Shown: positions 22,540-34,867 of the stretch, piece by piece
How the letters are laid out: each line of letters starts with the position of its first letter
Position numbering within the stretch: position 1 is the stretch's first letter
Assembly (NCBI RefSeq): GCF_945859685.1
Contig: NC_079149.1
Coordinates: 17,333,118-17,397,117, forward strand
Length of the DNA: 64,000 bases
Origin: Eupeodes corollae
Lineage: Eukaryota; Arthropoda; Insecta; Diptera; Syrphidae
Reading direction: 5' to 3'
Program-made: the position numbers and the translations under genes
The notes under the pieces: model-generated
Database searches by the model: none
What the model was told of the DNA's origin: nothing
What the model saw: the letters and a program-made list of their open reading frames with translations, nothing else

Positions 22540-24005
22540 AAATTAAATTACATTCTTATAAATGAGTACAATAAATCATTTTTGAATTTTGTTCTCGAAA
22601 ATGAAAGATAAAGATGTCCATTTATTTCATTGAACTCCCTTATGACCTTGAAATTGGTTAATTCATTCCGTGGTTTGTATTACGTCTAGGTTGAGAAAGA
22701 AGGTGTCTTTCCTTTAACGGTCTTGTTGGAGCATAAATACAAATTAAGGGCAGTAAGGCATATAGGGCATTCTCGTAGAGTAGGGAGTTTGGACAGAAAT
22801 TCCAATGTATTTTATAAAAAACATACCATGTAAAACGATTTTGGATCTTTTGAATTCTATCGCAGAATAGTTGTTGGTGAGGGTTCCAGATGACAACAGC
22901 ATATTCCAAAATAGACCTTACTAAAGTAGTATGGAGCGCAACAAAGCCGTAGGGGTCGGAAAAATCAGTTGAATTTCGTTTTACAAATCCTAACATTGAG
23001 TTAGCTTTGGCGACGATATGGCATCAATATGTGGAACAAAAGAAAATTTGCGATTGAATGTAACTGCTAGATATTTAAATTTAAAAGTTCGTTGAAGGTG
23101 GCTGGATCCTAGAGAATAAGGAAACTCGTTAATAAAATGTTTCTTGGAGATTGAAATAACAATGCCTTTTTTAACGTTAAGGTTTAGGCTGTTTGAGTTA
23201 TACCAACAGGATAAGTTATCTAAATGCATTTGAAGTATAATGCAGTCGTAGTCGCTTGTTACTTTCAAAAAGTGTTGGAGGTCATTTGCATATATTAAAC
23301 ATTGGCTAAAATGAATATGGTTGACAATACCATCAATAAATATTATAAACAGCAAAGGACCAAGATGACTACCTTGAGGGACACCTGAAGTACATCTAAT
23401 AGGCCTTGAAGTATATTCCTCTATTTTTACTTCTTGCACTCTACCAATTAGGAATGAGCAGATCCACTGGAGTAGACTTGAGTGTATGCCGAATACTTCA
23501 AGCTTACGAAGCAATATTTATTATATTGTGACATACAGAATCGAAGACTTTGCTGAAGTCATTATAAATAGCATCAACTTGGCTTTGGGTTTCAATAGTT
23601 TCAACGACGAAAGAAGAAAAATAAGCTTAGTTAGTAACGTTCGATCTTCCAGAAATAAATCCATATTGGGCACTACTGACATGTTCCTTCACAAGAAAAT
23701 CAAGTTTTATTTTAATTAAACTTTCTAAAAGTTTAGGAATGGCAGATAACTTACAAATTCCCCTATAGTTTTCAACGTTGTTTTTAGAGCCCGATTTAAA
23801 AATTGGAATCAAGAAAAATGATTTCCATTCGTCCAGAAATATTCCGGAAGACAAAGAACTGTTCAAAATAATAAGCAAAGGTAGGCAAAGAGAATTAGAG
23901 CATCGTTTTAAGACAATTGCAGTGATGCCATCCACACCAGGTTTAGCGTTGGTTTTGAGACTTAGTAATCCTTCTAAAACATCAGCAGAACTAAGCTGTA
24001 TTCAT
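22540..24005 (-). mobile_element. Jockey/CR1-like LINE, 3' part
   Basis: Minus-strand reverse transcriptase in three frames. 24000-23627 reads SLKTNAKPGVDGITAIVLKR, PIFKSGSKNNVENYRGI and QYGFISGRSNVTN. 23514-22990 reads WICSFLIGRVQEV, TSGVPQGSHLGPLLFIIFID and the active site as YANDLQ in place of YADD, then a thumb. 22996-22560 reads ARSMLGFVKRN-type sequence, LVRSILEYAVVIWNP and a C-terminal tail ending near 22560. The second catalytic Asp is replaced by Asn and the frames are broken, so it is dead. RTE copy B interrupts it at 24006. A short stretch at about 25880-25960 (VDLNAFNLFVPARLI on the minus strand) may be its displaced 5' continuation. Confidence 0.8.
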
Positions 24006-25878
24006 ATGTTCAAATGGTAGACATGTGCATTCAAGAGGACACAAGCGTCCTCAGGTTTTTCTCAAAGCCCACCTCTGTATATCAACTCCTACTCTCACCT
24101 CCCCGTGGTGAACATCGGGTGCCTAGCACCTCAACTGGAGATTGGGTTCTAACCCCAGTGAAAAGTTGTTATGGGCAGCCACCGAGAGATGTTGGGGAGG
24201 TATTTCCACTAAGGCACCTCTCCTTATCCAGACGGCAGCGGATGAATTCTCGAGATGAAATCAACGATGGCGTCTACAGTTCCAGTAAGGTTGAACTACT
24301 TAGTGAACACCTTTTAGGGGTTCTTCGACATATTCAGAAACCAGGCCTGTAAAGAACCGTTTATCCGTTTATTTGGAGTTATTATAAGGATCTGGCCCTC
24401 CAGGTTGGGGGTTGTGCCGTCGGGGTGACTTCCTAGCCACGTAAAAAATAAATTAGTTGCGAAGCACCAACAAGCCTCTGATACGGACGGATTTACTGTT
24501 GACAACCTACGCAAACGAATTAAGGACGACGAACTTCGGATATACACGTGGAATGTTAGGTCCCTTTACAAAAGTGCGATGGGATGGACCGGGCAAACGC
24601 AAACTAAAAGAATGCGATGTATACTACGGCGACTGCTACCGAGCACAGCGTCTATTTGGGTGTGGATTTGTTGTTAGAACTAGACTCAGGCAAAAAGTCT
24701 TGAGTTTCAACAGTGTGAGCGAGCGCATCACGACAATCCGCATCAAGGCTAAATTCAACAACATAAGCCTAATATGCAAGCATGCCCCAACAGAGGAGAA
24801 AGATGAAGACACCAAAGACATATTCTTCGAGCTCTTGAGCAGTGCCCTGGCTATGACATTAAAATTATCTTAGGAGATTTTAATGCCAAGCTAGGAAGAG
24901 AAAACATCTTTGCTGGCATAATCGGGAGATACAGCCTGGACACCACCTCCGAGAACGGATTTAGGCTGATTGATTTCGCTGCGGGGCGAGATGTTCTGGT
25001 AGCTAGTACGCAGTTCACACATCTTAATATTCACAAGGGGACATGGAAATCTCTTGATCAATCAACTGTCAACCAGATTAATTCCATTGCGATCGACGCA
25101 CGATACTTCTTCAGTATACAGGATATGCGAACTTTCCGATGGGCCAACATTGACTCGGATAACTACTTCGTTGTAGCCAAGGTACGGCTATGGATATACC
25201 GGTCCAAGACAAAACAAGGAAGTACTGTGAGAAGTTTCGACGTTAGACGGCTACATTCGCAAGAGACTGCCATGTTCTTTTCCGATCGATTCTCTAGTGG
25301 CAACATTGCCTTGCGGCCATCAGAGATGCCCCCTGAAGTGCTAGGTTTCACATGGTCACTACAGCGAAACGCCTGGTTTGACGACGAATGCCGACAAGCG
25401 CATGAGAAGCTCGCGATCGAGCAGTTAGAGGGATGTCACAACAGGAATGATTTTCGTAAATTTTACCATAAGGTCTAAAAACCTCCCAAAGGGTACCAGC
25501 CACGAACCGAAGCCTGTAAGGACGATCAGGGAACATCGTAGTGGAACCGCAGTCTATATGTTGAGAATATGGAACGACCACTTCTCCAAATTATATAACG
25601 GCGATGACGAACCGAATTCCGCTGTAAGGGAGATAGAACCACTCAACCTAGGCGACGCAGATCAACAATCCCGCCTACCCGACCTTGACGAAGTGAAGAT
25701 AGCTTTATCTAAACTAAGGTCAAACAAAGCTGCTCTAGCTGACGGCATCGCTGCCGCACTATTCAAAGTAGCATGCTATGACTTGGTAGGGAGCATGCAC
25801 CAACTCATCTGCAAAATATGGTCGGAAGGAAGCATGCCCGATGAGTGGAATCTCAGCATAGTGTGCCCGATAAATAAG
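24006..25878 (+). mobile_element. RTE-like LINE, copy B (3'-truncated)
   Basis: The start atgttcaaatggtagacatg matches the 5' end of copy C exactly, so the 5' end is intact. A 5' UTR of about 500 bp is followed by endonuclease pieces: YTWNVRS near 24546, ICKHAPTEEKDEDTKD near 24775, ILGDFNAKLG near 24870 and TFRWANIDSDNYFVV near 25130. RT begins at about 25690 with LDEVKIALSKLRSNKAALADG. Similarity to copies A and C stops at NLSIVCPI (25878), just inside RT. Losing the 3' half is unusual for a LINE and points to a later deletion or recombination. Confidence 0.82.
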
Positions 25879-25989
25879 AACCTCAATCAATCTAGCTGGA
25901 ACAAATAAATTGAAAGCATTCAAATCAACTAAAAGAAAAGTTTCGAGTTAAAAAAAGTATGTTTTATTATTAAAAACACATGAACTCAT

Positions 25990-26018
25990 ATTTTCAATTA
26001 TGAAAAACAATGACAGTT
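25990..26018. repeat. Isolated MITE end
   Basis: caatgacagttataactggc at 25999 onward is the right end of the family at 6004-7113 and is followed by TAA. Its left end was not found. Confidence 0.4.
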
Positions 26019-26019
26019 A

Positions 26020-28270
26020 TAACTGGCCCCTAAAAAGCAACATTATTTATCCTCTTATTTCCTTAACTTGCACCACTGTAAATGTGAGCCTTTGCGTTCA
26101 TTGGCGTTATGTTTACATACTTTCGCTGTAAAACGTGGTGAATATTAATTAGCAGGCCTGCCTTCCACTGCTCGTGTACAACTTATACTGTGTAAAGCCT
26201 CTCTTCAAATAATTATACTCTGTTACGAAATTCCAAACTCCAAGTCCACGTATGGATGACTGCAACAAGTTAAACTCTGTTTTCTAGGGTAAATGTCTTC
26301 CGCTGGAATTTCATAATTTCAGCTGACTGTGACGCGTTACTTCTTCAAATCGCTTTGATTCGATTCGAAAATATTCAGACCCAGACAGACCATGAACAGG
26401 TTCTTCAACGTTTTATATGACTTTAAGTGATACCGGATGTGTAAATCATCGATTTTTGGATTTCGATTTTATTTCGTTTTGTTTATGGGACGTAAAAATA
26501 AATTCGCTAACGGTAAGGAACGTCAATTATTCGATACTCAAACATTTATTTTAAGTTCGTCAAAAGAAGTGATGGCTTTTAACGAAAATTTGATTGGTTA
26601 TAAGTTCAGTGAAGAAGTTCAAGAAACTTAAAATTACGGCTTCATATAAGTTTTTTGTTTACTATAATTAACAATTTTGTGTACCTTTTTAATTGCGAGA
26701 AATAAAGACATACAATTAAAGTGTGAAGCCTTGTTTAGATGTTAATTGCAATGCGAATAATAAATAATCATAAGATCAATTCATTCATTTTCATTTTGAG
26801 TTAATGATGAACGGACTTTGTTCATCCTTCACAATTCATTACCAAGTAGGCACTAAAATTAAAATTGTGATATGAATTAGCAAAAAGGTGGAATTTTTTA
26901 AATACATTTGTTTATTCAACAGCACTTCTCTGTTGTTGTTTAAATTTGAATTGAATATTCTTAACAAAATTTGAGTATGTGTACTTTTTGCTTCGATAAG
27001 TTCCAAGAAGTTCAAAGTAATTATGGGGAGTCCCAATTTCAATGAATCACCATTCACCCAGCTTTAAGGTCTTCGTTGTTATAATTTTTTGTTTGTTTTG
27101 TTTTGGTTTTGGGCTTTAATTTTTTTTTATTTTTGTTTAAAGTAAAGTCAAAGTTCAATATACACTCGAGCCTTCGGAACTCTTATATTTAGGTTCAAAT
27201 TTATGAAAAGATTTTAGCCCCAATTAAAAATTCCGTTTTCTTCGTTCGATTACCGTTATAACCACATTTTTGCATCATGTAAGCCGATGTTTAATTTATT
27301 TTTGATAAGAAATTTAAATGAATCAAATTTTAAAAACAATAAAATTTAACAAAAAGAAGTTTTACAGCATTCTTTTGTTTATGTTTTTTTTTTGTTTTAT
27401 AAAATATAACGGCAAAACAATATAACAATATTGATCCTTATATTTTTAAAAAATATAAGGATTTTTTAATTCCCTTGTGACGTGGGCAATTCACACCACA
27501 CGACCGACAAATTTTATGATTTTGTTTATAAAAATTAGCAATTTATAACATTTACCACTAATAAAAGAAACTGGATTTTATTAGCGTATTTTTTATGAGT
27601 ATTTTAACTTTAAAATAGCTAGAATTGCTTCTTAAAATAATTCTCCGCTGCTAGAAGTTTTCAAATTGTATTATGGTGAGCATAGAACACTTTTCGTTGA
27701 GTGGTTCTGTCAGATCTGATGTAAATCTGATAAAAAAAATTTCATTTTGACACTAATGAGGTGAATATAAGACGTCAAAAGCTTATACCACTCTGATATG
27801 CATTAACGGGATCTGTTAATATACCTGCTTTATTAATGGGGAGGAAAATTTGACTTTTGTGTTATTAGCCGAACGTCATTTTTGTTTACCGAGCTTATCT
27901 ATCTATTCTTTACTAACATGTCCTTACACCAGAGGAACTGATATCAATTACAATTTGATATGTGTTTTATATACATTCGCGCCAACCGTGAACATGAAAA
28001 ACTTTTAGTTAATGATCTTCTCATATCTTATGTTAATTTGGTAAAAAGGGTAACATTTGACACCTAAATAGATGATTATAGAACGTCAAGAATAAATACG
28101 ATTCCTAAGTATATTTACCGGGTTTATCATATGGAAAAAAAACTAAATTGTTAAAATCTGTTAAAATCCCAGTTTTTGTTGATCAAACAACTTTTTCCTA
28201 ACATTGCTTTGCATATGAACAACTCACAGTAATTTCATTTTGAAATACAAAAGTAAGTTTCTGAAATGTC
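26020..28270. other. AT-rich intergenic stretch
   Basis: No supported gene. The open frame at 26437-26631 includes MGRKNKFANGKERQLFDTQT but has no recognised domain or splice context. The sequence is rich in A/T homopolymers. Confidence 0.45.
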
Positions 28271-28284
28271 CATAGTTACGGTCC
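28271..28284 (+). repeat. Target-site duplication of RTE copy C (left)
   Basis: catagttacggtcc, repeated perfectly at 30994-31007. Confidence 0.9.
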
Positions 28285-28484
28285 TTTACTTACTTAAGGT
28301 GGCGCTACAGTCCGGGGCGAACCTGGGCCTCAACCAACATGCGTCTCAAACCAGCTCGGTCCCTAGCTAGCTGTCTCCAGTTTCGCACGCCAAGTTGGTT
28401 GAGGTCCACTCCCACCTGAGTGCGCCACCTGAGTCGCGGTCTTCCTCTACTGCGCCGTCCCTCTGGATTGGATTCGAAGACCTT

Positions 28485-29711
28485 TCAAGCCAGAGCGTTG
28501 ATGTTCATCCGCTCTACATTACCTACCCATCTAAGCCGTTGGACTTTAATTCTGCTTACTAGGTCAGTGTCGTTGTACAGCCCATACAGTTCGTCGTTAT
28601 ATCTTCTCCTCCATTCTCCATCTATGCGTTCGGGACCGAAAATCACCCGAAGAATTTTTCTCTCGAAGCATCCTAAGACGTTCTCATCTTTCTTTGACAG
28701 GGTCCAGGCCTCAGCGCCATAAATGAGAACCGGGATGATGAGTGTCTTCTGCGTATCCGAGTAATTGGATGGACCTTTGGAAGATTGTGCCTCTAGTGTT
28801 GACAGTTGAGTTTTGCACAATTCTTTCCAGAACGATGTTGAAGAAGTCGCATGACAGTGCATCGCCTTGTCTAAAACCTTTATTCACATCAAATGCATCG
28901 GTAAGATCTTTTCCGACCTTGATAGAGCAGCGTGCATTCTCCATCGTCATTCTGCACAAACGGATAAGTTTGACAGGGATGCCAAAACTGGACATTGCTC
29001 GGTAGAGCTCTTCCCTATAGATGCTGTCATACGCGGCTTTAAAATCGATAAAGAGATGGTGGGTATCGATTTGAAGTTCCTGGGTTTTTTCCAAGATCTG
29101 CCGTAGTGTGAGTATTTGGTCGATAGTGTACTTTCCTGGTCTGAAGCCACACTGATAAGGACCAATCAGGTTGTTGACGAATGGCTTCAGACGTTCACAT
29201 AATACGGCAGAGAGGATCTTATACGCAATTTTAAGGAGACTGATGCTTCTGTAGTTGGCGCAGTTTAGAGTGTCTCCTTTCTTATGTATCGGGCACACTA
29301 CGCTGAGATTCCACTCATCGGGCATGCTTTCTTCCGACCATATTTTGCAGATGAGTTAGTGCATGCTCCGTACCAAGTATTGCCTGCTGCTTTGAATAGT
29401 TCGGCAGCGATGCCGTCAGCTCCAGCAGCTTTATTTGACTTAAGTTTAGATATAGCTATCTTCACTTCGTCAAGGTCGGGTAGGCGGAATTGTTGATCTG
29501 CGTCGCCTAGGTTGAGTGGTTCTATCTCCTTTACAGCGGAATTCGGTTCGTCATCGCCATTATATAATTTGGAAAAGTGATCTTTCCATATTCTCAGCAT
29601 CGACTGCGGTTCTACTACGATGTTCCCCTGATCGTCTTTACAGGCTTCAGTTCGTGGCTGGTACCCTTGGGATGTTTTTTTTACCTTTTTTTTAAAATTT
29701 ACGAACCTCAT
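28485..29711 (-). pseudogene. Reverse transcriptase part of RTE copy C
   Basis: Three overlapping frames. 29711-29298 carries LDEVKIAISKLKSNKAAGAD. 29325-28711 carries MPDEWNLSVVCPIHKKGDTL, YQCGFRPGKYTIDQILTLRQ, FIDFKAAYDSIYREELY and GFRQGDALSCDFFNIVLERI, ending at YAEDT where YADD is expected. 28862-28485 continues directly with LIIPVLIYGAEAWTLSKKDE, CFERKILRVIFGPERIDGEW and RIKVQRLRWVGNVERM. The junction at YAED shows that about 130 residues are missing. This copy is catalytically dead. Confidence 0.88.
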
Positions 29712-30498
29712 TCCTGTTGTGACATCCCTCTAACTGCTCGATCGCAGGCTTCTCATGCGCTTGTCGGCTTTCGTCGTCAAACCAGGGGTTTCGCTGTTGT
29801 GACCATGTGAAACCTAGCTTTTCAGAGGCGGCATCTCTGATGGCCGCAGGGCAATGTTGATACTGGTTTTCAATGCTTAATGCAGGCAGCATTAAGAGGT
29901 TGCTAGAGACTCGATCGGAAAAGAACATGGCAGTCTCTTGCGAATGTAGCCGTCTAACGTCGAAACTTCTTACAGTACTAACTTGTTTTGGCTTGGACCG
30001 GTATATCCATAGCCGTACCTTGGCTACAACGAGGTAGTTATCCGGGTCAATGTTGGCCCCTTGGAAAGTTCGGATATCTTGTATACTGAAGAAGTGTCGT
30101 CCGTCGATCGCAATGGAAATAATCTGGTTGACAGTTGATTGATCAGAAGATTTCCATGTCCCCTTGTGAATATTAAGATGTGTGAACTGCGTACTAGCTA
30201 CCAGAACATCTCGCCCCGCAGCGAAATCAATCAGCCTAAATCCGTTCTCGAAGGTGGTGTCCAGGCTGTATCTCCCGATTATGCCAGCAAAGATGTTTTC
30301 TCTTCCTAGCTTGGCATTAAAATCTCCTAAGATAATTTTAATGTCATAGCCAGGGCACTGCTCATATGTCTTGTCCAAGAGCTCGAAGAATATGTCTTTG
30401 GTGTTCCACACCCAAATAGACGCTGTCTTTGTTCTCGGTAGCAATTGCCATAGTATATATCGCAGTCTTTTAGTTTGCGTTTGCCCGGTCCATCCCAT
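29692..30498 (-). pseudogene. AP-endonuclease part of RTE copy C
   Basis: A 268-codon open stretch reads MGWTGQTQTKRLR, then DIFFELLDKTYEQCPGYDIK and IILGDFNAKLGRE. GFRLIDFAAGRDVLVAS, TWKSSDQSTVNQII and DPDNYLVVAKVRLWIYR follow. The last should carry the catalytic SDH but has PDN instead. The start of the domain (TWNVRS, on the minus strand near 30560) is out of frame and part of the N-terminal half is missing. The downstream spacer contains WSQQRNPWFDDESRQA, seen in all three copies. Confidence 0.8.
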
Positions 30499-30993
30499 CG
30501 CACTTTTTGGATGGCTAATTGTTCGGCTGCACGTGGTCTGTTAAGGGACCTAACATTCCACGTACATATCCGAAGTTCGTTGTCCTTATTTCGTTTGCGT
30601 GGGTTGTCAACATTGAATCCGTCCGTATCCGAGGCTTGTTGGTGATTCGCAGCTAAAGGTATTGTTTACGTGGCCAGGAAGTCACCCCGATGGCACAACC
30701 CCCAACCTAAAGGGCCAGATCCTTAGTATAACTCCAAGGAAGGGGAACCGGATAAAAGTCCGCTGCCGCCTGGTAAAGGAGAGGTGCCTTAGTGGAAACC
30801 CCTCCCCCCTCTCTCGTTTGCTGCCCTCAACAACTTTCCACTAGGGTAGGAACCCAATCTCCAGTTGAGGTACTAGGCACCCGATGTTCACCGCGGGAAG
30901 GTGAGAGTAGGAGTTGATAGACAGAGGTGAGTTTTGAGAAAAACCTGTGGACACTTGTGTCCTATTAAATGCACATGTCTACCATTTGAACAT

Positions 30994-31007
30994 CATAGTT
31001 ACGGTCC
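30994..31007 (+). repeat. Target-site duplication of RTE copy C (right)
   Basis: catagttacggtcc, identical to 28271-28284. Confidence 0.9.
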
Positions 31008-31009
31008 AT

Positions 31010-33345
31010 ATACATCAATTTTCCTATCGAGCTCCAAAACACCATGAAATCAAAAATGTTTACTTATGAATAACGTTGTGACGTTTCGAATCATATATGT
31101 AATGGTGAGTTAATTTTAATGGCATCATTTACACTGTTATTGTCAACCATCAGTGTTGCGTCTGCCGTCTGACACTAATAAAATCCAAAATTGAAGTAGA
31201 AAGAATGCAAAGCGAAAATTCCATTTAAATATATTCGCACTGAAGAAACGTCAAAATTTAATGTGGAATCAAATTATATTCACCTCAACAATGTTATTTT
31301 CCATTTTATTGAGTTAAGAGACTGTCACCAAATTGAATTTAATTCTCCTCTTTAAAGCAACAACTCAAGATTTTCGTAATGGTTAATAAAAACTGCTACA
31401 AATTAGCAGGAAATTTAAAGTCACCAAACTCACCACATACAAACAAAATGACACAATTTTCATGTGTCAAACAAAAGTTTTGATTAATATTTACAAACAA
31501 AACGATAAGAAAAACCTGATTCAATATTTAAAACAGCCTTGTAATAATTTCAATTATTACATTTACTAGTTATAAACTGACAGTTTAACCGAATACCACG
31601 CCAATATTTTCTGTAGCGTGGTAGATATAAAGAAAATATAAGTAGTTGCAACAAAAATAATGAAATTCTAATTAAATATTCATAACTTGATAAAAGAAAA
31701 AAAAAAACGTGTCTACTCTTTAAGATCCCCACTCAATTTAATCAAGTCTAGAGAACTCCAGACTGGTATATAAAATCGATAGTGTATACCATAAGGTCAT
31801 ATTTAATGAATAGGAAATGCAATATAATAACGGCCCCAATCCACTATACCACTGGTATATAAGTTATTTGTTATATACCCAGTATATTTTGAGTTATGTT
31901 CCATAGTACTTCAATTAAAATTTAACCGGAAATCGTGGTGCGGTGTCAGCCGGCGTGTCGGCCAGCGACTCGAGGCGGTGACGCGCGGCAAAGATCAGAT
32001 CAACAGTGATCAATGAATTAAATAAACGATGAAGTTGACGGCAGTTAGTAAAAATAATAAGGTCCATTATGAGAAAATGCAATGAAAAATTAATCAAAAT
32101 CATTAAATTGGAATAGAATGCATTGTAATCTGTCAAATTATGATTTCCAGTCTGTGAGAAAGCGAACAACTGTCAATTAGTAACACACAGAGGTATCAAA
32201 TTAAGATCATCTGACATCTGGTTTTTTAGATGAGTCAAATGATAAAACCATAACCTTAAACAAGTTAAAATGCCATAATTTAATCAGATTATTTGTTTGT
32301 TTTGGGATATATTAAAACAGTATGATATGCATATTAAAACGAAAAATTGAGCTGGAAATTTTTAACAAAAATACAAAAGAAATAAATCACAAATCACACA
32401 CCCATGAAACAAAATTTCTTAATTTGACGTGTGACTTTGACTGAACCGGATTTGTGTACTTATTTTATGGGGAAATTATTGGTCTGAACTAAAAAATAGA
32501 CATTCTTAAATAAACAATTCCATAGTGGTGAATTTAAAAATACGTCATTTGGTCGTTTAAGGTATAACTTCAAGGTTGTGTCAAGCTGTCACAGAGTAAT
32601 TCCACAAACAAAATCTAAACGATTCATAAATGCTTTAATGACGTACATTTTTACTGTTACCTCCTGAATGTGAAAGTAAAATTGACATTTGCAGCCCTTT
32701 ACAAAAATTATAACAATTTCTGAAAGGTTTATGAGATTTGCAACTTGTATATTTGTTGAGAGCAAATGTCACAGAACAACGTGTTTAAGATGTTTGATTG
32801 ACAGATCTGAAGATGTAGTACAAGTGAAATGAAGAAAACCTTAAACGTCAATCGGATTTCTCAATAAGGGTTCTAATTTTGATATTAAACAATCAAATAT
32901 TTCTTAAGAAAAATCTATTCATTGTAGAGAGAAAAATATGCAAAATACTATCAAATATGATATCAGAAAAATGGCCGCTATGGGTACGCTTGCAGCGCCA
33001 TATCTAAATATGATCATTCCTGCATATGCGGCCTGTATATTATGTCCTCGATAACTTCCCGAATACCGTATTTAAGACCTTTATTCGATTTTATAACAAT
33101 CGCTTAAAGTGTATTTTTCACGTGGCCTCAAAGAAAAAGTCTAAAGGTGTTAAATTACAAAATCTTGGTGGGCAACTATTATTACCTCCACGAATAATGA
33201 TACGACTAGAAACATTTCAAAAGCAAAGTGTGATTCTAAAATGCTCATAATTTTGTTAGGAATTCGGACAAATTGAATGTTTTTTACTAATGGTGCAGTT
33301 GTACTGTTCCAATGTCAAAAGTGACAGCTGCCCAAATAGATATTT
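31010..33345. other. AT-rich intergenic stretch with one GC-rich island
   Basis: No supported gene. At 31921-31990 the base composition jumps to strongly GC-rich, and the minus strand reads VDLIFAARHRLESLADTPAD with a stop soon after. No splice acceptor, domain or partner exon was seen. Confidence 0.4.
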
Positions 33346-33351
33346 AAAATG

Positions 33352-34258
33352 GGTGCGTTCAATCTCGTGTTAGATAGGGTATATTGGATAGATGGATTTT
33401 TAGATACATTGTTGAACGAGTTGGATAGCTGTATTGAGATAGCTGTCAACAAATAAAAACAACTTTCAGCTGTTCACAAAAAGCAGGGAAACATATATGG
33501 CTGAATCACAAATACGCTTCGGCTTCACCTGACGTTTACGAGTTCAGCCATAGGAATTCAATGCATGCTATCACAATGGAGCTTCGACCTCATGTTTCGT
33601 TTGACAATCGTAAGGAAAAGAACGTAATGTGACTCCAAACGGATGCTCTAGTTCAATTATCTGAACATTTGCTTTGTCTGACAGCTCAACAGCTGTAAAA
33701 AAATTTCAACAAACAAAATATTTGCTCTTTGGAGGGATGAAATGATAGAAATGTCATTCAATGCAACCTTGAAGCAGGCCCACCGTAACGTAGACGAAGC
33801 CGAACCTGAAGCGTGTTTGTGATTCAGCCATTAAGCTTCAAAGTCAAAATTGTTCTAAGATAAAACATTTAATGTATAATTTGAATTCGTCAGATGATGA
33901 TGAATTTGTAGGTGCGTAACAATTTAATAAATTTTGAATTTTGTCAATTTTGTAGTTTAAAAAAATAGATCATTATTACCTTCTAAAATTCGGAGGCAAA
34001 TAGCTTTTTCATAGTCTTTTATGTACAGAACATCCGGTAATACAATTTGAACTAACATTTTCTATCTTTTTGTTTACCAACAAATACAAAAAAGCTAAAA
34101 TCAACTTTCAAGTTTCTTGAAATTCAACCATGTGTTAAATCAGCTGTTCTTGGATTCTTTTTTGACATCTCTGCTGTTTTTGATCAGCTGTTATTTTACA
34201 CGTAAAACCCTAACAAAAAGCTATCCGGATACCCTATCTGTCTGAGATTAAACGCCGC
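33352..34258. mobile_element. MITE carrying a second MITE
   Basis: The left end gcgttcaatctcgtgttaga and the inverted right end gcgtttaatctcagacagat continue together through gatagggtat and a later cagctg(t/a)tca segment, giving arms of about 120 bp. No protein. The middle is interrupted by the element at 33498-33830. A target duplication could not be identified. Confidence 0.6.
33498..33830. mobile_element. Nested MITE, 333 bp
   Basis: Ends match as inverted repeats: tggctgaatcacaaatacgc on the left and tggctgaatcacaaacacgc on the right in reverse complement. A further gttcagcca half-site lies inside (33541). No coding capacity. Confidence 0.65.
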
Positions 34259-34543
34259 CAATGGCTACGTTCAATTTCAGATAAATAAAGTATTTATGTA
34301 TGTACATACCTTTTCTGAGCTCATAGCTGAGCACTGATCAAATCATGAGCATTTCGAGTACGCTTTGAGTAGAGTTTATTCTTCGATTTATTTATAAACA
34401 AATTTTAGAACTGAACTGTCAAAAGTTAAAGAGTTTGCCATTTGTCTCTTTCATACCATAAAAACAAACATGAGTACAGCAGCACTCGTGTTATGATTAA
34501 CAAAAGAAACACAACCATCAAAAGCATTGATACGTGTGTTAGA

Positions 34544-34867
34544 GTGAGCTAAAAAAAAAAAAAATTCTTTCTTGACAGCTCAGATCTCTTAGTGCCCGAT
34601 TACACGAGATGTTTTTTCGGTTGTTTTCTCTTTCGTCTTTTTGACAGATCGGGTGAGGGGTGTAGAAACGTAGGGGGAAAGAAGTCGTGAAAAGAGTCCT
34701 GAAAGTGAGCTAAAAAAGAATCAAAATTCTTTCTTGACAGCTCAGATCTCTTAGTGCCCGATTACACGAGATGTTTTTTCGGTTGTTTCCTCTTTCGTCT
34801 TTTTGACAGATCGGGTGAGGGGTGTAGAAACGTAGGGGGAAAGAAATCGTGAAAAGAGTCCTGAAAA
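34544..34867 (+). repeat. Tandem duplication, two units of about 162 bp
   Basis: Unit 1 (34544-34704) and unit 2 (34705-34867) are almost identical; they differ by a handful of bases and in the length of an A run. The unit spans the left end of the element at 34591-35370 plus flanking DNA, so a transposon terminus has been doubled. Confidence 0.9.

Larger units (their letters stand above)
28285..30993 (-). mobile_element. RTE-like LINE, copy C, both ends intact
   Basis: The element is 2709 bp and lies between perfect 14-bp target duplications (28271-28284 and 30994-31007). Read on the minus strand it starts atgttcaaatggtagaca and has a 5' UTR of about 450 bp. Endonuclease and reverse transcriptase follow, and it ends ccttaagtaagtaaa, a short TAAG-type tail as expected for the RTE clade. 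It is the only copy here with both ends. It cannot move itself: a deletion of about 0.4 kb starts just after the active-site box near 28745, and several frameshifts are present. Confidence 0.9.

Noticed and set aside
24014..24352. 112-codon open frame
   Set aside because: It lies in the 5' UTR of RTE copy B and is not conserved as a frame in copy C.
26437..26631. 64-codon open frame with MGRKNKFANGKERQLFD
   Set aside because: Some non-random look, but no family or splice partner was recognised. Left as intergenic.
27700..28130. Two similar stretches with gacgtcaa and gaacgtcaa about 310 bp apart
   Set aside because: The match is too short and patchy to call a repeat.
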